Shown: positions 27,842 through 36,338, counted from the first letter of the stretch. The stretch is DNA of 57,928 bases from Pseudoalteromonas sp. CO133X (GCA_004208945.1 SGPE01000007.1:1-57928), one strand, 5' to 3'. The notes: generated by a model not told the origin, from the sequence alone. Numbers and translations are program-made.

Positions 27842-28492
27842 CTATGCCAATTCGAGTACTTTTTTAACGAGTTTTTGAATCCCTGCATCAGCATCTAATA
27901 AACTCTGCGCTAACATATAGGCGGGTGTGGTGACGACTTTATGTTGCTCATCAATAACAATATCTTCAACAGCACACGCTTGGTGATCGCCGCCTAGCTT
28001 TTCGATGGCTGAGGCTGTGTCTGCATCATTACCAATGGTTGTTTTAACACCTTGACCGTAAATAAGAGGTAGCATAGCGGGCGCAATACACATATAACCT
28101 GCGGCTTTATTAGCTTTAACAAAATCTGTACAAGCTTTTAGTACGTCATTTTGTACCTGAGCTTCAGGGCCTTTTACTGCAAAGTCAGATAGGTTTTTAG
28201 CGGCACCAAAGCCACCTGGGACAATTAACGCATCAAATTCACTTACCTTTAACTCTGTAATTGCTTTTATATCACCACGAGCTATGCGAGCAGCTTCCAC
28301 TAACACATTACGATTAGGTGCCATTTCTTCACCGGTTAAATGGTTGATTGTGTGTAGTTGGTCAATATCGGGTGCAAAGCATTGATAAGATGCACCTGCT
28401 TTTGCAATGTGCAACAGGGTAAGTACTGCTTCGTTAATCTCTGCGCCATCATAAACACCGCAACCAGCTAAAATAACAGCCACTTTTTTCAT
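27842..28492 (-). CDS. elbB: Glyoxalase-like ElbB (ES1 / DJ-1 superfamily)
   Basis: A 216-residue protein of the DJ-1/PfpI superfamily. It opens with KKVAVILAGCGVYDGAEINEAVLTL, characteristic of ElbB (isoprenoid biosynthesis protein with amidotransferase-like domain). The region PGGFGAAKNLSDFA and the nucleophile-elbow-like MCIAPAMLP fit that fold. Glyoxalase III activity has been reported for the family; the link to isoprenoids is indirect. The ATG at 28492 is chosen because AAGGAGAG precedes it. Confidence 0.87.
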   Translation of the reverse strand: MKKVAVILAGCGVYDGAEINEAVLTLLHIAKAGASYQCFAPDIDQLHTINHLTGEEMAPNRNVLVEAARIARGDIKAITELKVSEFDALIVPGGFGAAKNLSDFAVKGPEAQVQNDVLKACTDFVKANKAAGYMCIAPAMLPLIYGQGVKTTIGNDADTASAIEKLGGDHQACAVEDIVIDEQHKVVTTPAYMLAQSLLDADAGIQKLVKKVLELA

Positions 28493-28751
28493 TTGATATC
28501 TCTCCTTAATGCAACTGGCTTTAGTGTAGCAAGTATCTAAGTAAGACCACAAAATAAAATAATTTTGTCGTTAAAATGCTCGCAACATACGATGAATCGC
28601 TGTTTATGCCTTTTCATAAAATACTAACGTTAAAAAAAGTATAAAGGATCGCTATGATCTTTGATCCATTGTGCTAGAATACTCCTCCGGTTATGGAAAG
28701 GGACGTTATATTCGTTGTCGAATAGACACAGGACGTGAATAGATAAAACCG
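28493..28751. other. First part of the 511-bp elbB-polA divergent region
   Basis: No gene is seen. An extended -10 box TGCTAGAAT (28672-28680) without a good -35 faces polA. Downstream, several complementary short segments (ATTCG / CGAAT around 28711-28724, and GGAAA near 28697 with TTTTCC near 28752) could fold the polA leader RNA. Whether this is simply a long 5' leader or a separate RNA cannot be settled from sequence. Confidence 0.35.
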
Positions 28752-28931
28752 TTTTCCACATTGGTTAAAATAATAAAAAAAGAACCTCGTATTATCTTTT
28801 TTAAATAAAAACATGAGCTTATATAAAATTCCTAAGTGTAAATCTACTTCGGGAGGATTGCTTGTGGGTTTTATCTACAAAGTTATCCACAGCTTGCTAT
28901 TATAGAAACCGTTATTGGTTAATAATTCACA
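28752..28931 (+). promoter_or_regulatory. Cluster of DnaA-box-like sites upstream of polA
   Basis: One perfect DnaA box TTATCCACA (28883-28891) lies among three single-mismatch copies in the same orientation: TTTTCCACA (28752-28760), TTATCTACA (28871-28879) and TAATTCACA (28923-28931). Four sites in 180 bp suggest DnaA binding near the polA promoter. This is inferred from consensus only. Confidence 0.45.
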
Positions 28932-29003
28932 GTCGTTTTCTTCATAGCCTTATGGCATGCTTACAGACAATTTAATGTTATTCAATTAGGATCCAATTTC
29001 ACC

Positions 29004-31739
29004 ATGGCTCAGATCCCTGAAAATCCACTTGTTCTTGTTGATGGTTCTTCTTATTTATTCCGTGCATATCATTCGCCACCACACCTTACTAACTCAAAAG
29101 GTGAAGCGACAGGCGCAATCTATGGCGTAGTTAATATGCTGAAAAGTTTGATCAAACAATATGATCCATCACACATGGTGGTAGTGTTCGATGCCAAAGG
29201 TAAAACCTTTAGAAATGACATGTACAGCGAATATAAAGCCAACCGTCCGCCAATGCCGGATGACTTACGCACACAGATCGCACCACTGCATAACATTATT
29301 AAAGCAATGGGTTTTCCACTTATTAGTATTGAAGGTGTTGAAGCGGATGATGTGATTGGTACTTTTGCACGTATTGCCTCTGAACAACAACGTCATGTGC
29401 TGATATCGACTGGCGATAAAGACATGGCGCAGCTTGTTAATGAGCACGTAACGCTTATTAACACGATGACCGATAGCATTTCAGATCCAGAAACCGTGGT
29501 TGAGAAATTTGGTGTGGGGCCTGAGCTGATCATTGATTACCTTGCCTTAATGGGCGACAAAGTCGATAACATTCCAGGTGTTGATGGTTGTGGTCCAAAA
29601 ACTGCGGTGAAATGGCTACAAAAATATGGATCATTACAAGGGGTGATTGATCATGCTAGTGAAATCAAAGGCAAGATTGGTGAAAAGCTTGCTGCAGCAC
29701 TTGATCATCTACCACTTAGTTATGAATTAGCGACGATTAAATGTGATGTTGAAGTTGAATCGGAGCTTGAAAATTTCAAACTACAAGAGCCTAATCGTGA
29801 TGAACTGATTGCACTCTACGGCGAATGTGAGTTCCGCCGTTGGTTGGCAGAATTACTGGACAACCCTAAAGACGCTGACACGCACTTGGATGTACCTACT
29901 GAGGCTAACGAATTACCTAAAGTGGCTGACGCTCACTACGAGACAATTTTAACTGAAGAGCAACTTGATACTTTAGTAAAGCAATTAAATGACGCTGAAC
30001 TTTTTGCTTTTGATACTGAAACAACCAGCCTTGACTATATGCAAGCGCAATTGGTTGGCATGAGCTTTGCGGTTAAAGCGGGTGAAGCTGCGTACATTCC
30101 AGTTGCTCACGATTACCCTGATGCGCCTGAGCAATTAAGCTTAGATACGGTTATGGCAAAAATTGGCCCAATCCTCGCGGATGAAAACAAAGCCAAAGTT
30201 GGACAAAACTTAAAATACGATAAAAGCGTATTAGCGAATGCCGGCTTTGAATTAAGCGGTATTAAGTTCGACACTATGTTGGAGTCGTATGTTTTTAATA
30301 GTGTGGGTAGCCGTCATGATATGGACTCATTGGCACTTAAATACCTAGGCCATAAAAATATCAGCTTTGAAGATATCGCAGGCAAAGGTAAAAAACAGTT
30401 AACGTTTAATCAAATTGAGCTAGAAAAAGCGGCGCCGTATGCCGCAGAAGATGCCGATATAACGCTACGTCTTCACCAAGTGTTATGGCCAAAAATTGAT
30501 GCCGATAGCCAGTTAAAATCAGTCTTCGAAGAGATTGAGTTACCACTCGTTTCTGTGCTGTCTGATATTGAACGTACCGGTGTAGCGATTGATAGTAATA
30601 TGCTTGCTGCTCATAGCCAACGCTTAGGCGAACGCCTGTTAGAGCTTGAGCAAGAAGCTTATGATATGGCTGGTGAAAAGTTTAACTTAGGCTCACCTAA
30701 GCAACTGCAAGCTATTTTGTTTGAAAAACTAGAACTTCCTGTTATTAAGAAAACACCAAAAGGCGCGCCTTCAACAGCTGAAGAAGTATTACAAGAGCTT
30801 GCTCATGACTATCCGTTACCTAAGGTGATTATCGAACACCGTGGTTTATCTAAACTGAAATCAACCTACACAGATAAACTACCGCTAATGGTTAATGAAC
30901 GCACGAAGCGAGTACATACCTCTTACCATCAAGCAGTAACAGCAACAGGGCGCTTAAGCTCAACGGATCCTAACTTGCAGAATATTCCAATTCGTTCGGA
31001 AGAGGGGCGTCGTATTCGTGAAGCCTTTGTTGCTGCAAAGGGTCATAAGATAGTGGCTGCGGATTACAGCCAAATTGAATTACGTATCATGGCGCATTTA
31101 TCACAAGATAAAGGCCTACTTAGCGCGTTTGCTAATGGTTTAGATGTACACAGTGCAACGGCTGCAGAAGTCTTTGGGGTAAATCTTGAAGACGTAACCA
31201 GCGATATGCGCCGTAAAGCTAAGGCAGTTAACTTCGGTTTAATTTACGGTATGTCGGCATTTGGCTTATCACGTCAATTAGATGTGCCACGTCATGAAGC
31301 ACAGCATTATATCGATAAATACTTTGAGCGTTTCCCTGGTGTGCTTGAGTACATGGAAACAACCCGTGAAAAAGCAGCTGATAAAGGCTATGTAGAGACT
31401 ATTTTTGGTCGCCGATTACATTTACCAGAAATCAACGCAAGAAACGGAGCCCGTCGTAAAGCGGCAGAACGCGCTGCTATCAATGCACCAATGCAAGGCA
31501 CCGCTGCTGATATCATCAAAAAAGCGATGCTGAAAGTTCACCAGTGGGTGAACGCACAAGCTGAAGGTTCTGTTAAATTACTTATGCAAGTACACGATGA
31601 ATTAGTGTTTGAAATTAAAGAAGAATCTGTGGACGACTATAAAGCAGAAATTTGTAAGCTAATGTCTGAAGCCGCCACGCTTGATGTACCACTGATTGTT
31701 GAAGCCGACAGTGGTGACAACTGGCAACAAGCTCACTAA
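29004..31739 (+). CDS. polA: DNA polymerase I
   Basis: A 911-residue enzyme that removes RNA primers and fills gaps. It has a 5'-3' exonuclease domain (about 1-290; LVDGSSYLFRAYH, STGDKDMAQLV, LMGDKVDNIPGVDG). The 3'-5' proofreading domain is about 310-520, with DxE in FAFDTETTSLD intact. The polymerase domain runs to the end (ATGRLSSTDPNLQNIP, AADYSQIELR, MQVHDELVFE). All three activities should be present. The gene stands alone on the plus strand; engB, cytochrome c4, yihI and hemN follow in the order known from enterics. Confidence 0.96.
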   Translation: MAQIPENPLVLVDGSSYLFRAYHSPPHLTNSKGEATGAIYGVVNMLKSLIKQYDPSHMVVVFDAKGKTFRNDMYSEYKANRPPMPDDLRTQIAPLHNIIKAMGFPLISIEGVEADDVIGTFARIASEQQRHVLISTGDKDMAQLVNEHVTLINTMTDSISDPETVVEKFGVGPELIIDYLALMGDKVDNIPGVDGCGPKTAVKWLQKYGSLQGVIDHASEIKGKIGEKLAAALDHLPLSYELATIKCDVEVESELENFKLQEPNRDELIALYGECEFRRWLAELLDNPKDADTHLDVPTEANELPKVADAHYETILTEEQLDTLVKQLNDAELFAFDTETTSLDYMQAQLVGMSFAVKAGEAAYIPVAHDYPDAPEQLSLDTVMAKIGPILADENKAKVGQNLKYDKSVLANAGFELSGIKFDTMLESYVFNSVGSRHDMDSLALKYLGHKNISFEDIAGKGKKQLTFNQIELEKAAPYAAEDADITLRLHQVLWPKIDADSQLKSVFEEIELPLVSVLSDIERTGVAIDSNMLAAHSQRLGERLLELEQEAYDMAGEKFNLGSPKQLQAILFEKLELPVIKKTPKGAPSTAEEVLQELAHDYPLPKVIIEHRGLSKLKSTYTDKLPLMVNERTKRVHTSYHQAVTATGRLSSTDPNLQNIPIRSEEGRRIREAFVAAKGHKIVAADYSQIELRIMAHLSQDKGLLSAFANGLDVHSATAAEVFGVNLEDVTSDMRRKAKAVNFGLIYGMSAFGLSRQLDVPRHEAQHYIDKYFERFPGVLEYMETTREKAADKGYVETIFGRRLHLPEINARNGARRKAAERAAINAPMQGTAADIIKKAMLKVHQWVNAQAEGSVKLLMQVHDELVFEIKEESVDDYKAEICKLMSEAATLDVPLIVEADSGDNWQQAH

Positions 31740-31794
31740 TCGCTGAATTAGGAGCCGCGAGTATAAAATACAAGTGGCTCTGCAGGATTAAAAT

Positions 31795-31860
31795 GTAGTC
31801 GCGGGTTTATCCCGCGCTTTCACTTTTATAGATTGCGCGATATACAATCGCTCCTCCCAC
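31795..31860. repeat. REP-like inverted pair downstream of polA
   Basis: The first unit reads GTAGTCGCGGGTTTATCCCG; the second, inverted, reads on the minus strand GTGGGAGGAGCGATTGTATA and continues TCGCGC. Each is an imperfect palindrome headed by GTAG or GTGG and GCG, as in the copies at 41636, 44975 and 50478. The pair lies about 55 bp after the polA stop and can fold in RNA. The rest of the gap up to 32070 shows no gene. Confidence 0.65.
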
Positions 31861-32075
31861 CTTACGCCGACTTACAGCTACAAGATTGCTCGCGTAAATA
31901 ATTAAGTACTTCAAGGCAAAACCCTTTCTTTATAAAGGACGAGTTACTTACGCCATAACTTGAATAACCCATAATGTAAAATGGCTTTTGTTGTAAAATT
32001 AAAGTTAACAAGAAAAGACCGTTTTATCGATTCGTTATATGTTTATCAATTCGTGTTTTTTAGTACCAGATTTAA

Positions 32076-32104
32076 TTTATTTTTAACTGAGTATTTGCTA
32101 AAGT
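32076..32104 (+). promoter_or_regulatory. Promoter of the candidate small RNA
   Basis: An extended -10 TGCTAAAGT (32096-32104) follows a weak -35 (TTTATT near 32076) at 17 bp. It points into the candidate small RNA and no coding frame follows before its terminator. Confidence 0.4.
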
Positions 32105-32109
32105 CCGCG

Positions 32110-32226
32110 CCGTCCTCATCCTGTAGGACATCCTGTTGATGATGCATCTGAAAAGGTGCAACGTATTGATAGCTTCTCCCCAGTTTGCTATAACGACTCA
32201 CTCCTTGTTGAGTGAGTCGCTTTTTC
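32110..32226 (+). ncRNA. Candidate small RNA at the Spot 42 locus
   Basis: A noncoding stretch of about 116 nt with three hairpins and a strong intrinsic terminator. GTCCT / AGGAC pairs near 32112-32129. TGCATCT-GAAA-AGGTGCA (32143-32160) is a 7-bp stem closed by a GAAA tetraloop. ATAGC / GCTAT (32169-32191) exposes a pyrimidine-rich loop TTCTCCCCAG that could pair with Shine-Dalgarno sequences. CGACTCACTC / GAGTGAGTCG (32194-32219) ends in a U-tract. In E. coli and Vibrio the polA-engB interval holds spf (Spot 42). I see no primary-sequence match to the enteric Spot 42 as I remember it, so this is a positional analogue at best. Confidence 0.6.
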
Positions 32227-32311
32227 TTTTCTTATCATACAATTCATTGCACAAATTAACCTAGATGGTACCATCAAAAGTGATTCTTATTTACTTTCGA
32301 AGGAATGCGTT

Positions 32312-32899
32312 ATGTTTAAATCTATGGCAATTGCTGCCTTTTCATTATCGAGTTTATTAGTTGCCCCTTTAGCCAGCGCAAACTGGCAAGTTAATAATGA
32401 GCAAAGTAAAGTGAGCTTTGTCTCTATCAAGAAGAATTCAATCGCTGAAGCGCACCATTTTAAAAAGCTATCAGGAGGCTTGAACGAGCAAGGCCAATTA
32501 AAATTAATGATTGATCTGACGTCTGTGGAAACTCTCATTCCAATTCGTAACGAGCGCATGACTAAATTACTGTTTGAAACACATGAATTTCCAAACGCAA
32601 TTTTAACGGCAGATCTCAGTAAAACACTAGCAACCCTTAAACCAGGCCAGCATGTACTTAAAGGTTTAAAGGCTGAATTAGACTTTCATGGGAATAAGAA
32701 AGAGTTAACGATTGATGTACTTGCCAACATGTCACCGAAAGGCGATGTAACCGTATCATCTCTTACGCCAGTTATTATTAATGCAAGCGATTTCAAAGTA
32801 ACAGAAGGCATCAGCGAATTACAAAAGCTAGCGGGTTTACCATCCATTGCAACAGCTGTCCCTGTTACCTTTTCACTTACGCTTGATAAAGAAAAGTAA
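32312..32899 (+). CDS. YceI-family periplasmic protein
   Basis: A 195-residue protein with a signal peptide (MFKSMAIAAFSLSSLLVAPLASA) and a YceI lipocalin-like barrel: NEQSKVSFVSIKKNSIAEAHHFKKLSG at its start, and DLTSVETLIPIRNERMTKLLFETHEFPNA is the family core. YceI proteins bind long isoprenoid or amphipathic ligands in the periplasm; the ligand here is unknown. Its stop overlaps the start of the DUF1285 gene (TAATG), so the two form an operon. Confidence 0.9.
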   Translation: MFKSMAIAAFSLSSLLVAPLASANWQVNNEQSKVSFVSIKKNSIAEAHHFKKLSGGLNEQGQLKLMIDLTSVETLIPIRNERMTKLLFETHEFPNAILTADLSKTLATLKPGQHVLKGLKAELDFHGNKKELTIDVLANMSPKGDVTVSSLTPVIINASDFKVTEGISELQKLAGLPSIATAVPVTFSLTLDKEK

Positions 32900-33417
32900 T
32901 GCAATCACTTGCTGAGTTAGAAACCGCCCTTCAGACACCTGATAAACCGTTTGATCAATGGCAGCCACAAAGTTGTGGGGAAGTGCCAATAACGATTGAT
33001 GCGCAAGGGCGGTGGTTTTATGCCGGCAGTGAAATAAAACGCGAGGCAATGGTTAAACTTTTTGCCTCCGTGCTTTGCAAAGAAGCTGACAGCTATTTTT
33101 TAAAAACGCCTGTTGAGAAAATGGCTATCGCAGTCGATGATGTCCCGTTTATTATTGTTGATTGGCGTTTTGAGGAGACTGAACAAGGTCGTGCGCTTTG
33201 CTGTGTTGATAATTTACAGCGCAACTGGCTAGTCTCTGAAAAACAGCCATTAGAGCTATGTGAATTTACTGGGGTGAGTGTACCTTACTTACAATTGGCC
33301 CATGGATTGGCTGCAAGGGTATCGAGAAAGGTTTATTATCAGTGGGCGGAAAAAGCCTGCTCAGACGAGCAGGGCTATTATATCGAATCGTTAGCCAAGC
33401 GTTATTACTTGGCTTAA
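32899..33417 (+). CDS. DUF1285 family protein
   Basis: A 172-residue cytoplasmic protein matching DUF1285: W-x-P motif early (DQWQPQSCGEVPITIDAQGRWFYAGS), then IKREAMVKLFASVLCKE, and FLKTPVEKMAIAVDDVPFIIVDW. The function is unknown. It is translationally coupled to the YceI gene and convergent with engB, with 4 bp between the stops and no hairpin there. Confidence 0.87.
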   Translation: MQSLAELETALQTPDKPFDQWQPQSCGEVPITIDAQGRWFYAGSEIKREAMVKLFASVLCKEADSYFLKTPVEKMAIAVDDVPFIIVDWRFEETEQGRALCCVDNLQRNWLVSEKQPLELCEFTGVSVPYLQLAHGLAARVSRKVYYQWAEKACSDEQGYYIESLAKRYYLA

Positions 33418-33421
33418 GAGG

Positions 33422-34069
33422 TTACGCTTCAGGTGTTTCGTCAGACTCAGGTGCGTGTACTTCAATTGGTCCTAAAAACCACTCATCTAGCTTTTTAGCA
33501 ACTTCAGGTAAGCCTGTGCCTTTTAATGAAGAGAAGGCATGGACTGTAATATCACCCTCTAAGCTACTTAACTCACGGCGAACGTGCAAAACTTGTGCTT
33601 TACGCGCACCTTGTTTGAGTTTGTCGCACTTGGTTAATAGTGCCAGCACTGGAATTTCGCTACCCACAGCCCAGTCAATTAAGTCACGGTCTAAATCTTT
33701 TAACGGATGGCGAATATCCATCAAAACAACGATACCTTTTAAGCTTTGACGTTTTTGTAAGTATTCACCTAGCGACTTTTGCCATTTCTTCTTCATTTCG
33801 ATAGGAACTTTAGCGAAACCATAGCCTGGTAAATCGATAAGGCGTTTATCGGCATCAAGTTCAAACGTATTGATCAACTGAGTACGACCTGGTGTTTTAG
33901 ATGTACGTGCTAATTTTTGATCTGTTAAGGTATTAAGGGCACTGGATTTACCTGCATTCGAACGACCAGCAAACGCGACTTCAATCCCCGTATCAGCAGG
34001 TAAGCGTGAGATATCAGGTGCGCTGGTAACAAAGGACGCAGTATTATATTTGATACGAGATTTGAGCAC
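33422..34069 (-). CDS. engB: Ribosome biogenesis GTP-binding protein EngB (YsxC/YihA)
   Basis: A 215-residue TrmE-Era-like GTPase acting in large ribosomal subunit maturation. G1 is GRSNAGKSS, the G2-region is KTPGRTQ, G3 [10 protein letters not shown] and G4 TKCDK. Length matches the family, with a short acidic C-terminal tail ([11 protein letters not shown]). It lies in the conserved polA-hemN neighbourhood. Confidence 0.95.
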   Translation of the reverse strand: MLKSRIKYNTASFVTSAPDISRLPADTGIEVAFAGRSNAGKSSALNTLTDQKLARTSKTPGRTQLINTFELDADKRLIDLPGYGFAKVPIEMKKKWQKSLGEYLQKRQSLKGIVVLMDIRHPLKDLDRDLIDWAVGSEIPVLALLTKCDKLKQGARKAQVLHVRRELSSLEGDITVHAFSSLKGTGLPEVAKKLDEWFLGPIEVHAPESDETPEA

Positions 34070-34352
34070 AGGCTCTCCTAGTCTTTTAAAAATAATGGTA
34101 GTCAGTGGCCTAAATCCACCTAAGGCACGTATTTTATACTATTAAAGCAGCATTCAAAAGCGTATTTAGGGGTGCTAAGCTGGCTTTGAATGAGGAAAAT
34201 TTCTAGGTAGAAACTTAATCTAAGTCAAATCCCTATAAATTATGAGCTTAATGTGGGCAGAAAACGTGCCAGAGAATTTATTATCGTGTAGAATATAGAA
34301 ATCACAACATCCATATTGTAGATGATACAGGGTCGGAAACAGAGAATTCACC

Positions 34353-34985
34353 ATGAAAAAAATAGCACTATCTTTAACTATATTGCTTGGTACGTTGTCA
34401 GCAAGCAACGCAACAGCATTTGATGGCGATGTAAACGCAGGTAAAGAGAAATCGGCAACGTGTGCGGCTTGTCACGGCCCAGACGGTAATGCACCGGTTA
34501 CTATCTACCCTAAAATTGCAGGCCAACACGCAGATTATATCTATAAACAATTACAAGAGTTTAAATTAGGTATGACATCTGGCGGCAAAGAAGGTCGTAT
34601 GGATCCAGTAATGAGTGGCATGGCAATGCCGCTTAGCGATCAAGACATGAAAGACCTAGCAGCTTACTTCTCTTCTTTAAATATGTCTGAAGGTACAACA
34701 CCTAAAGATGTAGTTGAAGTGGGTCAACAGCTTTTCAAAGCAGGCGATGCTGAGCGTGGTATCCCTTCATGTGCAGCATGTCACGGTCCTCGTGGTAATG
34801 GTACATCACTTGCGAAGTTCCCGAAAATTTCGTTTCAGCATCCTGAATACATTAAGTCGCAACTTGAAAAGTTCCGTGATGGTACGCGCAATAACGACCT
34901 AAATGGCATGATGCAAGACATTGCTAAAAAACTAACAGATGAAGACATCGAAGTACTTTCAAAATACCTAGGTGGCTTACACTAA
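34353..34985 (+). CDS. Dihaem cytochrome c4
   Basis: A 210-residue periplasmic cytochrome with a signal peptide (KKIALSLTILLGTLSASNATA) and two similar halves, each with CAACHG (around residues 34 and 141 of the precursor) and a Met-containing axial region (MSGMAMPLS; GMMQDI). This is cytochrome c4, an electron carrier to terminal oxidases. A -10-like TAGAAT lies near 34289, but no clear -35 was found. A terminator follows. Confidence 0.94.
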   Translation: MKKIALSLTILLGTLSASNATAFDGDVNAGKEKSATCAACHGPDGNAPVTIYPKIAGQHADYIYKQLQEFKLGMTSGGKEGRMDPVMSGMAMPLSDQDMKDLAAYFSSLNMSEGTTPKDVVEVGQQLFKAGDAERGIPSCAACHGPRGNGTSLAKFPKISFQHPEYIKSQLEKFRDGTRNNDLNGMMQDIAKKLTDEDIEVLSKYLGGLH

Positions 34986-35035
34986 AGTCTGATTGCGAGC
35001 TATATTGTTTCGCACTAAAATTTATTTAGTTTGAT

Positions 35036-35061
35036 AAAAGCAGCGTAAGCTGCTTTTTTTT
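35036..35061 (+). terminator. Terminator of cytochrome c4
   Basis: Stem AAAAGCAGC / GCTGCTTTT with loop GTAA and an eight-base T-run. Confidence 0.88.
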
Positions 35062-35225
35062 ATCTACATCCTGTGTCGAAATATCCTACTCTTGTGTGAG
35101 ACATTGACCATACCTTGGTGTGAGCTAAGTCTTATTTTTATTTTATCTTTAAATGTAACTTATTGTTATTGAATGAAATGAGCTTGTTTCAATATCTTCA
35201 ATGTAAGAAAAGTTATATAAATTAG
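35062..35225. other. AT-rich upstream region of the CsrB-like RNA
   Basis: No gene. TGTAAG at 35202-35207 matches one half of the GacA/UvrY upstream activating site (TGTAAG-N6-CTTACA), which would suit a Csr-family RNA, but the second half is not there. Nothing else is evident. Confidence 0.3.
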
Positions 35226-35253
35226 TTGTAACAAAATTATTAATAAGTAAATT
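35226..35253 (+). promoter_or_regulatory. Promoter of the CsrB-like RNA
   Basis: TTGTAA (35226-35231) and TAAATT (35248-35253) with 16 bp between them would start transcription near 35260. This is a consensus match only. Confidence 0.45.
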
Positions 35254-35259
35254 AACCAC

Positions 35260-35577
35260 TGTCGCTGAAACAATAGAACAACATGGACAATGTGAATAAG
35301 GAAAGTAACTGCGGCGAATCTTTAGGGGTAGACACTGGTTAGGTGTCCTAAAGGAAATAACAAAAAAGTGTCAGGATTGACCGAAAATAATAAAAGCTCA
35401 TGGAAGTCTAATAATAAAAACAAAATGGAATGCTACACGGAAGGTAAAAATAATAACAAAATGGAAAACAATAATAATAAAAATAATAAAGACTAAAAAA
35501 GTCGAAGGGAGAAGTGTCCAGATAATTGGCGCTCAGATTAGTAGGCGGTAGAGATGTTTTCTCTACCGCCTTTTTAT
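35260..35577 (+). ncRNA. Candidate CsrB/CsrC-family regulatory RNA
   Basis: A noncoding RNA of about 318 nt carrying nine GGA motifs (at 35285, 35300, 35353, 35374, 35402, 35427, 35439, 35463 and 35508), separated by A-rich linkers. Several sit in AUGGA or AGGA contexts, and one (GTCAGGATTGAC) is the loop of a 4-bp hairpin. This is the architecture of CsrB/CsrC/RsmZ RNAs, which sequester the translational regulator CsrA. It ends in an 11-bp terminator stem AGGCGGTAGAG / CTCTACCGCCT (35543-35571) with a T-tract. In E. coli csrC lies in the same place, between engB and yihI. The 5' end is a guess from the promoter match. Confidence 0.82.
35543..35577 (+). terminator. Terminator of the CsrB-like RNA
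   Basis: Perfect 11-bp stem with 7-nt loop ATGTTTT, followed by TTTTTATTT. Confidence 0.92.
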
Positions 35578-35738
35578 TTGTCCTGTTACAATAGCCCCCG
35601 TTTATACGATAAGTATAAAAAGTGCGCAGGTCATCGTATTGACCAACGTCATCCGCACACACCAAATTCTTCTGGTTATGCCAGCATTACAATGCCTAGA
35701 GGCGTTGTGCACAACCTCTTAAGTGAGACGATCAAGAT
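35578..35738 (+). promoter_or_regulatory. Structured leader region of yihI
   Basis: The 161 bp before yihI hold a hairpin AGAGG-c-GTTG-TGCA-CAAC-CTCTT (about 35698-35721) 18 bp before the start codon, and a longer-range pairing GTGCG / CGCAC. No strong Shine-Dalgarno precedes the ATG, so the hairpin may influence translation. This is an inference from pairing alone. Confidence 0.35.
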
Positions 35739-36338
35739 ATGAGTAGAAAGAAAAAGTCGCGTAAGATTCCATCAAATGGTCCAGTACGTCTAAGTAAAGA
35801 AAAGCTTAGAGAAATGCGCGCACTAAAAGAGCAGCGAGTAAAGAAAACAAAAGGGGCAAAAGCGGGTACTCGCAATGCACCTGATGCTTTAAAAGATGAT
35901 AAAGCGACAACAAACAGTCAGCCTAAAGATAAGCGAACGGGCAGTAAAAAGCCTGTTTCATTGGTAGCACCAAAAGCTGAACCAAAAATTGAAATGAAAC
36001 GTAACTTAAAACCAATGGTTGAGCTTAAGAAAGTGGCTGAGCCTGAGTTAACGCCAGAGCAAGAGTTAGAAGCACTTGAAAGTGATGAGCGTCTGCTTAA
36101 GCTTGTTGAGCGTCATGAACGTGGCGAGTTACTAACAGGCAAAGATGCCAAATACTTTAATAGCCGTATTGCGCGTCACCAAGCGCTCTGTAAGCTTTTA
36201 GGTATCGAAGATGAAGATGATTACGAAGACGACTTTGAAGATGACTTTGATGCTGAAGGCGAGTCTGACTTTGATAAGTATTTATCAGACGATTTAGCGA
36301 ATGAGTGGTTTGATGAAGACGATGAGGATGAGCGATGA
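35739..36338 (+). CDS. yihI: Der GTPase-activating protein YihI
   Basis: A 199-residue, highly charged protein: a basic N-terminal half (MSRKKKSRKIPSNGPVRLSK, later KEQRVKKTKGAKAGTRN), a central helical domain ending ERGELLTGKDAKYFNSRIARHQAL, and a strongly acidic C-terminal tail. This matches YihI, which stimulates the ribosome-assembly GTPase Der (EngA). It is longer than the enteric protein because of the acidic tail and a linker. Its stop overlaps the next gene's start (ATGA). Confidence 0.92.
   Translation: MSRKKKSRKIPSNGPVRLSKEKLREMRALKEQRVKKTKGAKAGTRNAPDALKDDKATTNSQPKDKRTGSKKPVSLVAPKAEPKIEMKRNLKPMVELKKVAEPELTPEQELEALESDERLLKLVERHERGELLTGKDAKYFNSRIARHQALCKLLGIEDEDDYEDDFEDDFDAEGESDFDKYLSDDLANEWFDEDDEDER

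Noticed and set aside
28752..28931. Replication origin at the DnaA-box cluster
   Set aside because: No AT-rich 13-mers, no mnmG/dnaA/dnaN neighbours, and only one box is perfect.
32110..32226. Annotating this RNA as Spot 42 (spf)
   Set aside because: Same location, but the conserved 5' sequence of Spot 42 as I remember it is not present, so only a positional label is justified.
35408..35665. 85-residue minus-strand ORF rich in Tyr, Phe and Cys
   Set aside because: It is the complement of the A-rich CsrB-like RNA and its terminator; composition is not protein-like.
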